DNA of 64,000 nucleotides. It comes from Candidatus Goldiibacteriota bacterium HGW-Goldbacteria-1. GTDB taxonomy: Bacteria > Oederibacteriota > PGYV01. Each line of letters starts with the position of its first letter. The first letter of the stretch is position 1. The stretch lies in NCBI GenBank assembly GCA_002839855.1, contig PGYV01000010.1:17323-81322 (forward strand). The letters run 5' to 3'. The position numbers were made by a program, and so were the translations under genes. Below the pieces are notes generated by a model. That model was given only the letters and a program-made list of their open reading frames with translations, searched no databases and was not told the DNA's origin. Below, piece by piece: positions 48,517 to 58,525 of the stretch.

Positions 48517-49609
48517 GTAACTCTCCTGTTATCTTCAATATAATCCGCGTTATATTTTCCGCGCCGTTGCCCGCGTAAGAACTTAAAAGTTTTTCACGCA
48601 TTGATGCCGCAAATTTCACATCCAAAACCTTTTTTAAATTTTCCATAAGCGTTATTACATTCAGCGCGCTGTCTTTTATCACAAGCGCCGCCTGCCTTTG
48701 CGCAAAAGATACGGCGTTCTTTTCCTGATGATTGCCTGTCGCGTGCGGGTAAGGCACAAGCACCGAAGGCAGGCCGCACGCCGTTATCTCTGTCAGTGTT
48801 CCCGCGCCGGCCCTTAACACACCCGCGTCCGCTGCCGCGTACGCAAGCTCCGCTTTATTTATAAATTTTAAGAGCTTTATTTTTATTTTGTATTTCTTAA
48901 CAGTTTCTTCAAGCCTTACATAATCTTCATCGCCGCACATCCACAGAAGCTGTAAATCCGCGAGCTGTTTTTCAATTTCCGGCAAAGCCTCTTCAATAAC
49001 CCTGTTAATTTTCTTTGCCGCCCTGCTGCCCGGCATGATAAGAAGCACTTTTTTCGCCGGGTCAAGTTCAAATTCCGTGTAGCCTTCTGCTTTATCCGCT
49101 TTTATTATCCCTTCCCTGACAGGGTTGCCTGTCACAGAAGCCTTTTTTGCCGGAAAATATTTTTTTGTTTCCATAAAACCAACCGTCACGGCAGACGCGG
49201 CCGCGGCAAGCATTCTGTTTGCCAGCCCCGGATATACATTCGGTTCGTGTATAAGCGTCTTCCTGCCGGTTAAGGCCGCTGACAGCACAAAAGGAAAAGA
49301 AGCAAAGCCTCCTGTTCCCACCACCATATCCGGCCTGAATTGATTCACTATTTTTAACGCGTCAAAGAGCGACTTTATTACAAGAACCCCGTTTACAATA
49401 TTCTTAAAAGTAAACTTTCTTATCAGGGGCCTTGCTTCTATTCCCTTAAAATCATAACCTCTCTGCGGGATTATTGAAGCTTCCATTCCGCTTTTATTGC
49501 CCGCAAAAAGCACTTCTGCGTTTTGCACTTGCTTTATCAAATCTTCGGCAACCGCCAGCGCCGGATATATGTGCCCGCCCGTACCGCCGCAGGCAAAAAT
49601 TATCTTCAT
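48509..49609 (-). CDS. murG: Undecaprenyldiphospho-muramoylpentapeptide GlcNAc transferase
   Basis: This membrane-associated GT28 enzyme converts lipid I to lipid II on the cytosolic face. The 366 residues carry the N-terminal GGTGGHIYPALAVAE motif, HEPNVYPGLANRML near 120, GSRAAKKINRVIEEALP near 195, RAGAGTLTEITACGLPSVLVPYP near 265-287 and GNHQEKNA. Its ATG overlaps the ftsW stop by 4 nt. Confidence 0.98.
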   Translation of the reverse strand: MKIIFACGGTGGHIYPALAVAEDLIKQVQNAEVLFAGNKSGMEASIIPQRGYDFKGIEARPLIRKFTFKNIVNGVLVIKSLFDALKIVNQFRPDMVVGTGGFASFPFVLSAALTGRKTLIHEPNVYPGLANRMLAAAASAVTVGFMETKKYFPAKKASVTGNPVREGIIKADKAEGYTEFELDPAKKVLLIMPGSRAAKKINRVIEEALPEIEKQLADLQLLWMCGDEDYVRLEETVKKYKIKIKLLKFINKAELAYAAADAGVLRAGAGTLTEITACGLPSVLVPYPHATGNHQEKNAVSFAQRQAALVIKDSALNVITLMENLKKVLDVKFAASMREKLLSSYAGNGAENITRIILKITGELHG

Positions 49610-50727
49610 TTACCCTCACCAAAAACTTTACGGGATACGCCAAGCAGTATTCCCGCTGCCATAAGAGAAACAAGAAGCGATGAGCCTCCCGCGCTGAAAA
49701 ATGGCAGCGTAGTGCCTTTCGGAGGCAGTATGCCTGTTGCCACGCCCATATTGGTAAAAGCCTGGACGCCTATCATAAAAGTCACGGCGCACGCAAGAAG
49801 TTTTAAAAACCTGTCTTTGGCATTTATTGCAATGGCGCTTCCCCTCCATAGAAATATGAAAAACATTACAGCTACAAGTGCCGCGCCTATGAATCCGGTC
49901 TCTTCACCTACTATTGAATATATATAGTCCGTATGCGGAGTGGGCAGATATAGAAACTTCTGCTGCCCCTGCGAAAGTCCCATTCCAAATATGCCTCCGG
50001 TGCCTATAGCTATAAGCGACTGCGCTGTCTGCCAGCCGGCTCCAAAATAATCTTTCCACGGGTCAAGATATACAAACATCCTTTTTACCCTGTATGGTTC
50101 CACAACAATCATCGCCACAACCACAAACACCGCGGCAGGAATAGTAACCGCGAAAATCTTCAAAGGCGCCCCTGAAATAAGCGTCATAATTATAAAAAGC
50201 GCCATTATTATGAACGTACCGCCAAGGTCGCGCTGCAGTATAAGGCCAAAACATACGGCCGCGGTAACCACAATTGATTTTATGAAAATCTTTTTAAACG
50301 GCGTCTTTACATCACTGAATAAAAACGCCAGATACATGGCGTAAAACAGCTTAACAAATTCAAAAGGCTGTATCTGCGGAAGCCCGGGCAGTTTAAGCCA
50401 TCGCACCGCACCGCCTGCTTTTTTTCCAAATCCCGGTACGTGCACCATAAAAAGCATAATCACAAATACAAACAGCAGAAACGGAATAAACTTTTTCATT
50501 TTTTCAGGCTCATATACCATAAAAAAACCGGCCGCTATTATGCCTAAAAACGCCCACACAAGCTGTTTTTTAAAAAAATATGCTGAATCGCCGTAGTCTT
50601 CATAACTTACAACAGAACTTGCGCTGTAAACCATGATAAGCCCCAGCAATGTAAGTACCAGCACATCTATTAAAAGGACCGGGTCAACCCTGTCCAGCGC
50701 TTTTGCTTTGGCATTAACCTTTGCCAT
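49606..50727 (-). CDS. ftsW: SEDS-family septal glycosyltransferase FtsW
   Basis: This 373-residue polytopic protein polymerises lipid II at the septum together with FtsI. It has about ten membrane segments, with the SEDS signatures QPFEFVKLFYAMYLAF, the catalytic-region LQRDLGGTFIIM, HTDYIYSIVGEETGFIGA and the final PFFSAGGSSLLVSL. FtsW and RodA are hard to separate by sequence; the place between murD and murG identifies FtsW. It overlaps murD by 14 nt. Confidence 0.96.
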   Translation of the reverse strand: MAKVNAKAKALDRVDPVLLIDVLVLTLLGLIMVYSASSVVSYEDYGDSAYFFKKQLVWAFLGIIAAGFFMVYEPEKMKKFIPFLLFVFVIMLFMVHVPGFGKKAGGAVRWLKLPGLPQIQPFEFVKLFYAMYLAFLFSDVKTPFKKIFIKSIVVTAAVCFGLILQRDLGGTFIIMALFIIMTLISGAPLKIFAVTIPAAVFVVVAMIVVEPYRVKRMFVYLDPWKDYFGAGWQTAQSLIAIGTGGIFGMGLSQGQQKFLYLPTPHTDYIYSIVGEETGFIGAALVAVMFFIFLWRGSAIAINAKDRFLKLLACAVTFMIGVQAFTNMGVATGILPPKGTTLPFFSAGGSSLLVSLMAAGILLGVSRKVFGEGK

Positions 50728-52084
50728 TATCAGCCGCCTTTAAAACATATTTTTTAAACTCATCGCCCCTGTGCCCATAGCTTTTGAAAAGGTCAAAACT
50801 TGCGCACGCGGGGGATAATAACACCACTTCCACATCAAGCGCATAGCCGGCGTTAACCGCTTCTTCCATAGAGGCGCACTTTGTAACGGGTAATAAGCCG
50901 CCAAATATACCTTCTATTTTGTCCCTGTTTTCACCCAAAGCAATTATTGCTTTAACATTACCCGGCAGTACTTTTTTTAACTGTTCAAAATCCGTATTCT
51001 TTTCCCTGCCGCCCAGTATAAGCGCCAGCGGTTGTTTAAAAGTTTCAAGCGCGCGTATTACAGCGTCCACATTGGTTCCTTTTGAATCATCATAAAACTT
51101 CTTCCCGTTTACCTCTGCCACGAATTCAATCCTGTGCGGAAGCCCTTTAAAGTTTTTAATGGTTTCCGCCGCTTTATTCATATCAAGGCCGCAAACTTCC
51201 GCCAAAGCCAGGCACGCCAGAATATTTTCAACGTTATGTTTACCCAATAGTTTCACGCCTTCAGCATCAAACAGTTTTTCTTTCCTGCCGTTTATCTTTT
51301 TAAAATAAGCGTTTTCACCGAAAAAATAACAATCATCAGACTCCGCGTAAGCTGAAAAATATACCTTACGCGACTTTGACATGGACGCCATAATTTCCGT
51401 AAACCTGTCATGCCTGTTTAATACCAGGACGTCCTGCGCGGTATGATTTAAAAAAATTCTTGCCTTGGACTCCGCGTACGCCTGCATGGAATCATACCTG
51501 TCCATGTGGTCATCAGTTATATTAAGTATCACGGCCGCATCAGTTTTAAATTCCTTTATTGTATCCAGCTGAAAACTGCTTATCTCCATTACCACGTGCG
51601 TATATCCCGTCTTAGAACACACCACATCACAGAAGGGAATTCCTATATTTCCTGCCAGCGCGGCTTTGTCTCCCAGCTGCGCCTTGAATATTTCATCAGT
51701 AAGCGTTGTAACTGTTGTTTTGCCGTTTGTTCCGGTAATACCAATTATCTTTGTCCCCTTTTCCATAAAACGGTACGCAAATTCTATTTCACCGGTTACC
51801 TCTTTATTATGCCTTTTGGCCATTTCAAACCATTCACCCGCAAGCGGCACTCCGGGGCTTACCACTATTATATCGGCGTTTAAAACGGTTTCATTGCCAT
51901 GGCCGCCCGCCTCTATCTCTATTCCCAAAGTTTCCAGGTTTAACACATCCTGTTCCATCTTAGCCTTTGGTTTAACATCGCTTAAAACCACTTTTGCGGC
52001 GCCTTTCTTTTTTGCAAGCACAGCCGCTGAAATACCGCTTTTGCCCGCGCCAAGCACAACAATATTTTTTCCGTCAATGTTCAT
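50714..52084 (-). CDS. murD: UDP-N-acetylmuramoylalanine--D-glutamate ligase
   Basis: This Mur ligase adds D-Glu. The 456 residues have VLGAGKSGISAAVLAKK at the N-terminus, GITGTNGKTTVTTLTDEIF near 114-132, NITDDHMDRY near 183, the PHRIEFVAEVNGKKFYDDSKGTN block near 300 and the C-terminal SPACASFDLFKSYGHRGDEFK near 425, the MurD hallmark. It lies 4 nt after mraY. Confidence 0.98.
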   Translation of the reverse strand: MNIDGKNIVVLGAGKSGISAAVLAKKKGAAKVVLSDVKPKAKMEQDVLNLETLGIEIEAGGHGNETVLNADIIVVSPGVPLAGEWFEMAKRHNKEVTGEIEFAYRFMEKGTKIIGITGTNGKTTVTTLTDEIFKAQLGDKAALAGNIGIPFCDVVCSKTGYTHVVMEISSFQLDTIKEFKTDAAVILNITDDHMDRYDSMQAYAESKARIFLNHTAQDVLVLNRHDRFTEIMASMSKSRKVYFSAYAESDDCYFFGENAYFKKINGRKEKLFDAEGVKLLGKHNVENILACLALAEVCGLDMNKAAETIKNFKGLPHRIEFVAEVNGKKFYDDSKGTNVDAVIRALETFKQPLALILGGREKNTDFEQLKKVLPGNVKAIIALGENRDKIEGIFGGLLPVTKCASMEEAVNAGYALDVEVVLLSPACASFDLFKSYGHRGDEFKKYVLKAADNGKG

Positions 52085-52088
52085 AACG

Positions 52089-53171
52089 TCACCTTATCTT
52101 CAGCGTGCTTAACGTGAACAGCAGCACAATTACCGCCGCTATCCAGAAACGCACTATGATTTTCGGTTCAGATATCCCTTTAAGCTGAAAATGGTGGTGC
52201 AATGGCGCCATTCTAAATATTCTCTTTTTGGTAAGTTTAAAAGATGTCACCTGAAGAATCACAGACAGCACCTCTGCCACAAAAACAAGGCCAAGTATCA
52301 GAAGCAGTATTTCCTGTTTTATAAGCATTGCTATCGTGCCTATTACACCGCCCAGCATAAGGGCGCCGACATCACCCATAAAAACTTCAGCCGGATAAGA
52401 GTTAAACCACAAAAAACCAAGCAAAGCGCCGGCAAAAGCCGCTCCAAAGACCGCAAGTTCGCCGGCTTTCGGAACATGGGTAAGGATAAGGTAAGAGGAG
52501 AAATTCATGTTTCCTATTATATACGCAAGCACCACAAGCGCTGCGAATACAAACAATGCCAGCCCGCTTGCCAGCCCGTCAAGGCCGTCCGTAAGGTTAA
52601 CCGCGTTAGACCAGCCGGAGATAAGAATTCCTCCAAAGATGAAATACGCCCAGAATGGCAGAACCAGAACCTGCTTTATAAATGGAAGCGCCACCTGCGC
52701 GGCGTAAACTTTATCCCCTTCCAGATGAAGATAAAACGCGGTGATGGCAAACGCCCCTGCAAACTGCAGCACAAGTTTCCACTGCCCGCTTAATCCTTTA
52801 GTTCCTATTTTAAGTTTTAACATATCATCAAGAAGCCCTATCCCGCCGAACCACAGTGCGGCAAAAAGGGTCATATATACATATTCATTGTCAAACCTGC
52901 CCCAAAGAAGCATGGAAACAAGCACGGAAAAAAGAATCATAATGCCGCCCATAGTCGGCGTACCCTGTTTTTCAAGGTGTTTTTTAGGACCGTCCTGCCT
53001 GACTACCTGGCCAATCTTCATTTGGCGCAGCATCCTGATTACGAATTTGCCTATAATCACGGTAATAAGAAAAGCCGTGATAGCGGCGAAAGCCGACCTT
53101 ACCGTAATATACCTGAAAACATTAAGCGCGGAAAACTGCGCGCTAAGCGGGTATATCAAATGATAAAACAT
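52089..53171 (-). CDS. mraY: Phospho-N-acetylmuramoyl-pentapeptide transferase
   Basis: This polytopic enzyme moves phospho-MurNAc-pentapeptide onto undecaprenyl phosphate, giving lipid I. From the ATG (MFYHLIYPL; GGAAG 8 nt upstream) it is 360 residues, the usual length; a GTG three codons earlier abuts the RBS and is unlikely. KKHLEKQGTPTMGGIM near 65, GLLDDMLK near 110, NAVNLTDGLDGLASG near 190, FMGDVGALMLGGVIG near 264 and APLHHHFQLKGI near 325 are the five catalytic loops. Confidence 0.98.
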   Translation of the reverse strand: MFYHLIYPLSAQFSALNVFRYITVRSAFAAITAFLITVIIGKFVIRMLRQMKIGQVVRQDGPKKHLEKQGTPTMGGIMILFSVLVSMLLWGRFDNEYVYMTLFAALWFGGIGLLDDMLKLKIGTKGLSGQWKLVLQFAGAFAITAFYLHLEGDKVYAAQVALPFIKQVLVLPFWAYFIFGGILISGWSNAVNLTDGLDGLASGLALFVFAALVVLAYIIGNMNFSSYLILTHVPKAGELAVFGAAFAGALLGFLWFNSYPAEVFMGDVGALMLGGVIGTIAMLIKQEILLLILGLVFVAEVLSVILQVTSFKLTKKRIFRMAPLHHHFQLKGISEPKIIVRFWIAAVIVLLFTLSTLKIR

Positions 53172-53200
53172 GTGCGGCACTTCCTTTTCTTAAAGTTATT

Positions 53201-54529
53201 TTATTTAATTATCTCTTCAAGTTTATTTCCCCTTGAACCTTTAAGGAAAACTGTATTTCCCTTTTTAAGGTACGGTACAAGGGCTTTCTTTAATTCCTGC
53301 CTGTCAGTAAAACACACAGCCTTCTTTTTTTTATTGCCTTTAACATAACCTTTCTCCACGTCACGGGCAAAACGCCCGTATATAAGAAGCGCCGAAGGCT
53401 TAATCCGCGCTATCTTTGCTCCTATTTCCCTGTGCATTGCAGGTGAATTTTTCCCAAGTTCCAGCATATCCCCTGACACTATCACAAGGTTCTTTCTTTT
53501 CATCTGTTTTAAAGACATAAGCGAAGCCGCGTAAGAGTCCGGATTGGCGTTATAACTGTCATTTATCACGCTTGCGCCTTTTAACTTTATCTCTTCAAAC
53601 CTCATTAACCCTTTCATGGAAAAAACTGCCAGCGCTTTTTTTACTTTCTTTAAATCCACGCCAAGTACTCCTGCTGCCGCAGCAGCTGCAGCTATATTAT
53701 AAATATTATGAATGCCTTTAAGTTTCGTACTCATCTGAACCTTATTAAGCGAAAATTTCGTTCCCGTCACTGACTCTTTTACCGCCGATATTGCGTAATC
53801 TGTTTTCGCGTTCATACCAAAACTTATCACCTTATTTCCTGCTTTTCCGCTTAAAAACTTATAGTACCGGTCATCGCCGTTTAATACAGCAGTTCCGCCT
53901 TTTCTTAAACCTTCAAATATTTCCGCCTTCGCCTCTGCTATCTTATCCTGACTTCCCATATTGCCGATGTGAGCGCGGCCGATGTTTGTTATTATCACCG
54001 CGTCTAAAGGCGTCAGCTGAGCAAGTTTACTAATCTCGCCTTTGTGATTCATTCCCATTTCAAGTACCAGCGCCCGGGTTTCATTTTCCAGCCCAAACAG
54101 CGTAAGCGGCACTCCAAGGTAATTATTAAAACTTTTCTCGCTTTTCTTTGTAACGTATTCTTCCTGTAAAAACGCACCAAGCAGTTCTTTCGTGGTGGTC
54201 TTACCGTTGCTGCCTGTTACCGCCGCTGTCTTTAAATTATTGAACTTGGCCGCGTAATACCTGCCAAGGTTCATTATTGCCTCTTTGGTGTCATCAACAA
54301 CAATACACGGCACGCCTTTTATCTTTTTTTCCGTAATACATGCAATCGCGCCTTTTTTTACAGCTTCAGCTGCAAAATCGTGGCCGTCATTTTTTTCGCC
54401 TTTTATCGCCACAAACACATAATGTTTTTTAATATTTCTTGTATCCGCGGTAATTCCCGCTATTTTTTTATCATCGCCTTTAAACGACGCGTTAAAAAGC
54501 GAATATATCTCGCTTAGATTCATTCTCAT
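53201..54529 (-). CDS. murF: UDP-MurNAc-tripeptide--D-Ala-D-Ala ligase
   Basis: This Mur ligase adds the D-Ala-D-Ala made by Ddl. Its 442 residues show AVTGSNGKTTTKELLGAFL near 102, EMGMNHKGEISKLAQ near 157, ITNIGRAHIGNMGS near 178 and NDSYNANPDSYAASL near 318, all typical of MurF. It begins 1 nt after the murE stop and precedes mraY by 29 nt. Confidence 0.97.
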   Translation of the reverse strand: MRMNLSEIYSLFNASFKGDDKKIAGITADTRNIKKHYVFVAIKGEKNDGHDFAAEAVKKGAIACITEKKIKGVPCIVVDDTKEAIMNLGRYYAAKFNNLKTAAVTGSNGKTTTKELLGAFLQEEYVTKKSEKSFNNYLGVPLTLFGLENETRALVLEMGMNHKGEISKLAQLTPLDAVIITNIGRAHIGNMGSQDKIAEAKAEIFEGLRKGGTAVLNGDDRYYKFLSGKAGNKVISFGMNAKTDYAISAVKESVTGTKFSLNKVQMSTKLKGIHNIYNIAAAAAAAGVLGVDLKKVKKALAVFSMKGLMRFEEIKLKGASVINDSYNANPDSYAASLMSLKQMKRKNLVIVSGDMLELGKNSPAMHREIGAKIARIKPSALLIYGRFARDVEKGYVKGNKKKKAVCFTDRQELKKALVPYLKKGNTVFLKGSRGNKLEEIIK

Positions 54530-54530
54530 C

Positions 54531-56006
54531 TTATTTCTTACCTCTTTTTTTCAAAGCGGCACGCGCCTCTTCCTGATCTGAAAAATGCGTCTTTTTCCCC
54601 ATAACATCCTGATATGTTTCATGCCCTTTGCCTGCCAGTATTACAATATCTTCTTTTTGTGCCATATTAACAGCAAGCCTTATGGCTTTTTTTCTGTCAG
54701 GTTCAAGATAAATGTTGTCTTTGCGCTTTATTCCCTCTGCTATGTCTTTTATTATCTCGCCGGGATCTTCCATCCTGGGATTGTCTGATGTCACCACAAC
54801 AACATCCGCCAATTTTGCGGCGGCAGCTCCCATCATTGGCCTTTTACCGCGGTCTTTATTTCCGCCCGCGCCGAAAAGCATAATTACCCGCCCTGTCTTT
54901 ATTTCATTTGCCACTTCCAGCACTTTTTCTATGGAATCAGCGGTATGCGCAAAATCCACTATAACCGTTATCTCTTTCGCGTATACTATTTCCATCCTGC
55001 CTGCCACGCCTTTAAACTTCTTTACGGCTTTTATAACCGCGTTTATTCCGGCAAACTTTATTACAGCGCTTATGGCACACATAATATTGCTTATGTTGTG
55101 CTCTCCCGTCATCGTGCAGCTTAAGCTTACAGGCCTGTTTTTTAATAATAATTTTACATCCATACCGCTGCGGGACAGTGAATATTCAACAGCACTGATA
55201 TCCGCATCTTTCTTTAACGAACATGTGGCTGTTTTTATTCCGGCTTTCTTTGCCGCGCTGATAAATTTCATGGCGCCCGGGTCATCCGTATTAACGATAA
55301 GAACACCGCTTTTTTCAATGCACTTTACTATCTTTAACTTTGCAGCCAGGTAATTTTCATAATTTCCGTGATAATCAAAGTGATCCCTGGTGACATTAGT
55401 AATTACCGCTGAGGCCAGTTTTATATTCTTTATTCTGTCCTGGTCAAGGCCATGGCTTGAAACTTCCATCACCAGGTATTTAATCTTTTTAATCGCCGAC
55501 TGCTTTATTATCCTGTGAATTGCCAGGTTGGAAGGCGTGGTATTATTCGATGTTACCGCCTTTTTTCCCACCCTGTATTCCACAGTCCCTATCATCGACT
55601 GTTCCTTGCCCTCTGCCTCTTTTAACATGGCGGCCGCAAGATAAGCCGTGGTGGTCTTGCCTTTAGTACCGGTAATGCCTATTACCCGGACTTTTTTTCT
55701 GTATTCACCGTAAAAATAATCCACGGTTTTGTACAGCGCTTCTCTTACATCGTTCACCTTTATCACACACGCGGCTTTTAAGCCCGGTATTTCCCTGCTT
55801 ACCACAATACAGGACGCCCCGCGCGCGGCGGCATCGGATGCGTATTTGTGCCCGTCTGTTGTTCTTCCAATAACGCAGAAGAAAGCCAAACCCTTTTTTA
55901 CAAGGGCTGAATTTTCTTCAGCGTCGCTTATTTTCACAGAGCCGCGCCCGAATATAATTTTTCCGCCCAGCATTGCCGCAAGTTTTTCGCAGGTTATCAT
56001 TTTCAT
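54531..56006 (-). CDS. murE: UDP-MurNAc-L-Ala-D-Glu:meso-DAP ligase
   Basis: This Mur ligase adds the third residue. The 491 residues include GITGTKGKTTTAYLAAAML near 111, NNTTPSNLAIHRI near 154, NVTRDHFDYHGNYENY near 208 and SDNPRMEDPGEII near 410. The DNPRxEDP form is that of meso-diaminopimelate-adding enzymes, so the peptidoglycan is predicted to be the DAP type. KGHETYQ lies at the end. It overlaps ftsI by 4 nt. Confidence 0.97.
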   Translation of the reverse strand: MKMITCEKLAAMLGGKIIFGRGSVKISDAEENSALVKKGLAFFCVIGRTTDGHKYASDAAARGASCIVVSREIPGLKAACVIKVNDVREALYKTVDYFYGEYRKKVRVIGITGTKGKTTTAYLAAAMLKEAEGKEQSMIGTVEYRVGKKAVTSNNTTPSNLAIHRIIKQSAIKKIKYLVMEVSSHGLDQDRIKNIKLASAVITNVTRDHFDYHGNYENYLAAKLKIVKCIEKSGVLIVNTDDPGAMKFISAAKKAGIKTATCSLKKDADISAVEYSLSRSGMDVKLLLKNRPVSLSCTMTGEHNISNIMCAISAVIKFAGINAVIKAVKKFKGVAGRMEIVYAKEITVIVDFAHTADSIEKVLEVANEIKTGRVIMLFGAGGNKDRGKRPMMGAAAAKLADVVVVTSDNPRMEDPGEIIKDIAEGIKRKDNIYLEPDRKKAIRLAVNMAQKEDIVILAGKGHETYQDVMGKKTHFSDQEEARAALKKRGKK

Positions 56007-58129
56007 ACGCCGTCCCTCATATCAAAACTTACCGTACAGACAGCGCCTTTTTTCATAGCCACTCCCGGCTTTGGATCCTGGCTTACGGCAAAACCGCTTC
56101 CCGAACATTTCGCATTCAAACCGTAGAGCCTTAACACTTCCATCGCACGCCTTACAGTCATGCCCTTTACATTCGGCATATATGTTTTTTCTTTATTATC
56201 ATTATTTTCATCACCAAGAAAAATCTGCGCGTATTTTCCGGATACCATTTTTTCACCGGGTTCCGGTTCCTGCGCTATGACCACTTTTCCAAAACCATGC
56301 CTCTGATATTTTATTTTTTCTTCCGCAAGCAATAATTTTGCCTCGTTAAAAGTTTTATCTTTTATGCGCGGCATCTTTGCTGTTTGAAAATTATCGCCGC
56401 TTTCTGTTACCTGTGCCGTAACAGTCTCATCCGGCAGCACCTTAAAATATGAAGCCATCATGGTGTTTAAGTTTCTGAATATCGGCCCTGCCAGGTCGCC
56501 TCCATAATATATAAACCCTTCCGGTTCATCTATTGTCACCAGCGTAACCGTCTTAGGATTATCCGCAGGCATAAATCCTATAAATGACGCCACATACTTA
56601 TTTGCCGCATACCCTTTGCCGTCCGTTTTGTGTTTCTGCGCGGTACCTGTCTTTCCCGCCACGCGATATCCCGCCACAGCAGCTTTCTTTCCGGACCCGT
56701 CTTTTTCCATAACAGCTTCCAGCATTGATACAAGTTTCTCCCGCCTGCTGCCGGTGGCAGGGCCGTCCTGTTTTTTTATTTTATGCCTGTATACCGTGCG
56801 CCCGTTCTTCTGTATCTTTTCAATAAGGTAAGGAGTCACAAGTTTGCCGCCGTTTGCAATAGCCGCATACGCGCGGACAAGCTGAAGCGATGATACCGCA
56901 ACTTCCTGCCCGTAAGGCACAGAAGTTATTGACACTTTGTCCCATTTGTTGGCGTTCCTAAGAAGCCCTGTAACTTCACCGGGAAGGTCAATTCCTGTCT
57001 TTGAACCAAAACCATAAGCCAGGTATTCCTGATACAAATCAGCCGGCTTTAGTTTCATTGCCAGTTTTACCGTACCGATGTTGGATGAAACCTTTATTAT
57101 TTCAGTGGCGGTCAAATCACCGTGTTTTTCGTGGTCATGAATAGTCCTGTTATATTTCCCTATTTTAAAAACCTCTTTACCCATTCCGCAGTAAGTCTTT
57201 TCGTCATCAGAATTGGGAAACTTTTCCAGATAAGCGGCCATTGTAAATATTTTAAAAGTGGAACCCGGCTCATACATATCGGTTATAATCCGGTTTCTTT
57301 TTTTATCAGCATTGGCCGTGGATGGGGTGTTAGGGTCATAAGAGGGATAATTTACAGCCGCGTAAATCGCGCCTGTCTCCGGATTCATAACAATTATGCT
57401 GCCGGATTTAGCCCTGCTTTTATTCACAGTCTCTTCCAGCTGTCGGTATGCAGCGTACTGTATATTGCCGTCTATTGTGGTATAAATATCCGCGCCGCGT
57501 TCGCCTTTTTTTATTTTCTTATTGCCGATTAAAATCGGCCTTCTTTTTGCATCCACCCGGATTTCTTCCCTTCCAAGTTTCCCTTTCATATATTTTTCAT
57601 AAGCCATTTCAATGCCTTCAAGCCCTTTATTATCTGTTCCTGCAAAGCCTGTAATGTGCGCGGTTATTTCGCCGTAAGGGTAATACCTTTTTTCTTCCGT
57701 CCTTGAAAATACCCCGGGAATCTTTTTATCAAGAATTTCATCCGCGGTTGCAGAAGGCACTTTTCTTTTTATATATTCAAAACCGCTGCGGCTTTTAAGT
57801 TTGGACAGCACAAACTGCCTGCTTAAACCCAGTTTTTTGCTTAAAAAGTCCGCTGCCCGGTCTTTGTGTTTTACGTTTCTTGGGGTGACGCAGATAGTCT
57901 CTGTTTTTATACTCATGGCAAGCTGCCTGCCGGTGCTGTCATATATTGCGCCCCTGCCTATCTGCTTTTTCACAGTGGACATCTGCCCTTTATCAGCACG
58001 GTCTTTTAAAGCTGAATGCATTATTACCTGAAGAAAGAGAAGGCGGACAAAAAGCACGCCAAGCACAAAAACAAACACTGCCAGTACCAGCTCTATTCTC
58101 TTTTCTTCCGAAAAAACGCCCTGCTTCAA
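56003..58129 (-). CDS. ftsI: Septal transpeptidase FtsI (PBP2/PBP3-type) with two PASTA domains
   Basis: This class B penicillin-binding protein crosslinks septal peptidoglycan. The 708 residues have an N-terminal anchor (about 12-34), a dimerisation domain (to about 240) and a transpeptidase with YEPGSTFKI (SxxK), VSSNIGTV (SxN) and AGKTGTAQKH (KTG). Two C-terminal PASTA domains follow (about 580-645 and 650-705), beginning MPRIKDKTFNEAKLLL and MPNVKGMTVRRAMEVL. The PASTA tail resembles SpoVD and other FtsI of Firmicutes and deep-branching phyla rather than proteobacterial FtsI. It follows ftsL after 21 nt. Confidence 0.96.
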   Translation of the reverse strand: MKQGVFSEEKRIELVLAVFVFVLGVLFVRLLFLQVIMHSALKDRADKGQMSTVKKQIGRGAIYDSTGRQLAMSIKTETICVTPRNVKHKDRAADFLSKKLGLSRQFVLSKLKSRSGFEYIKRKVPSATADEILDKKIPGVFSRTEEKRYYPYGEITAHITGFAGTDNKGLEGIEMAYEKYMKGKLGREEIRVDAKRRPILIGNKKIKKGERGADIYTTIDGNIQYAAYRQLEETVNKSRAKSGSIIVMNPETGAIYAAVNYPSYDPNTPSTANADKKRNRIITDMYEPGSTFKIFTMAAYLEKFPNSDDEKTYCGMGKEVFKIGKYNRTIHDHEKHGDLTATEIIKVSSNIGTVKLAMKLKPADLYQEYLAYGFGSKTGIDLPGEVTGLLRNANKWDKVSITSVPYGQEVAVSSLQLVRAYAAIANGGKLVTPYLIEKIQKNGRTVYRHKIKKQDGPATGSRREKLVSMLEAVMEKDGSGKKAAVAGYRVAGKTGTAQKHKTDGKGYAANKYVASFIGFMPADNPKTVTLVTIDEPEGFIYYGGDLAGPIFRNLNTMMASYFKVLPDETVTAQVTESGDNFQTAKMPRIKDKTFNEAKLLLAEEKIKYQRHGFGKVVIAQEPEPGEKMVSGKYAQIFLGDENNDNKEKTYMPNVKGMTVRRAMEVLRLYGLNAKCSGSGFAVSQDPKPGVAMKKGAVCTVSFDMRDGV

Positions 58130-58150
58130 ACTTCTGCCCCTTTAGCCGCT

Positions 58151-58501
58151 TTAAAAGAAACCAAGCGTGCTGTATTCTTTTTTTATCACGTGTACATCCC
58201 CGGGTTTAGCCGGCCTGAAACCATAACGTTCCCTGGCAACTTTTTCAATTCCGCTGCCGGACATAGCCACCTGCACTTTCATTTCAAGCATTTTATTCTG
58301 CGATTTAAGGGAGTCGCGCTCCCTGATAAGTTCATTTACGTCATAGTTTAACTTTGCGCTCTGCGTGTAAAACCAGACTACAAGCAGAAAAGGAAGCGCT
58401 AATAAAAATATAAGGCCGACGATTTTATTCGCTCCGCCTCTGGTGGGCCTTACGCTTCCGGCATTTAAGCCCCTTAAAAACCTGTTTGAAAACTCCGCCA
58501 C
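58151..58501 (-). CDS. ftsL: FtsL-like division protein
   Basis: The 116 residues comprise a short cytosolic tail, one membrane segment (about 28-50), then a coiled coil (NELIRERDSLKSQNKMLEMK) and a VARERYGFRPAKPGDVHVI end, the usual layout of FtsL/DivIC. FtsL forms a complex with FtsQ and FtsB to activate FtsW-FtsI. The family is weakly conserved, so position between rsmH and ftsI supports the call. No separate ftsB is seen. Confidence 0.85.
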   Translation of the reverse strand: MAEFSNRFLRGLNAGSVRPTRGGANKIVGLIFLLALPFLLVVWFYTQSAKLNYDVNELIRERDSLKSQNKMLEMKVQVAMSGSGIEKVARERYGFRPAKPGDVHVIKKEYSTLGFF

Positions 58502-58525
58502 TGTATTCTCCTGATACTTATAATG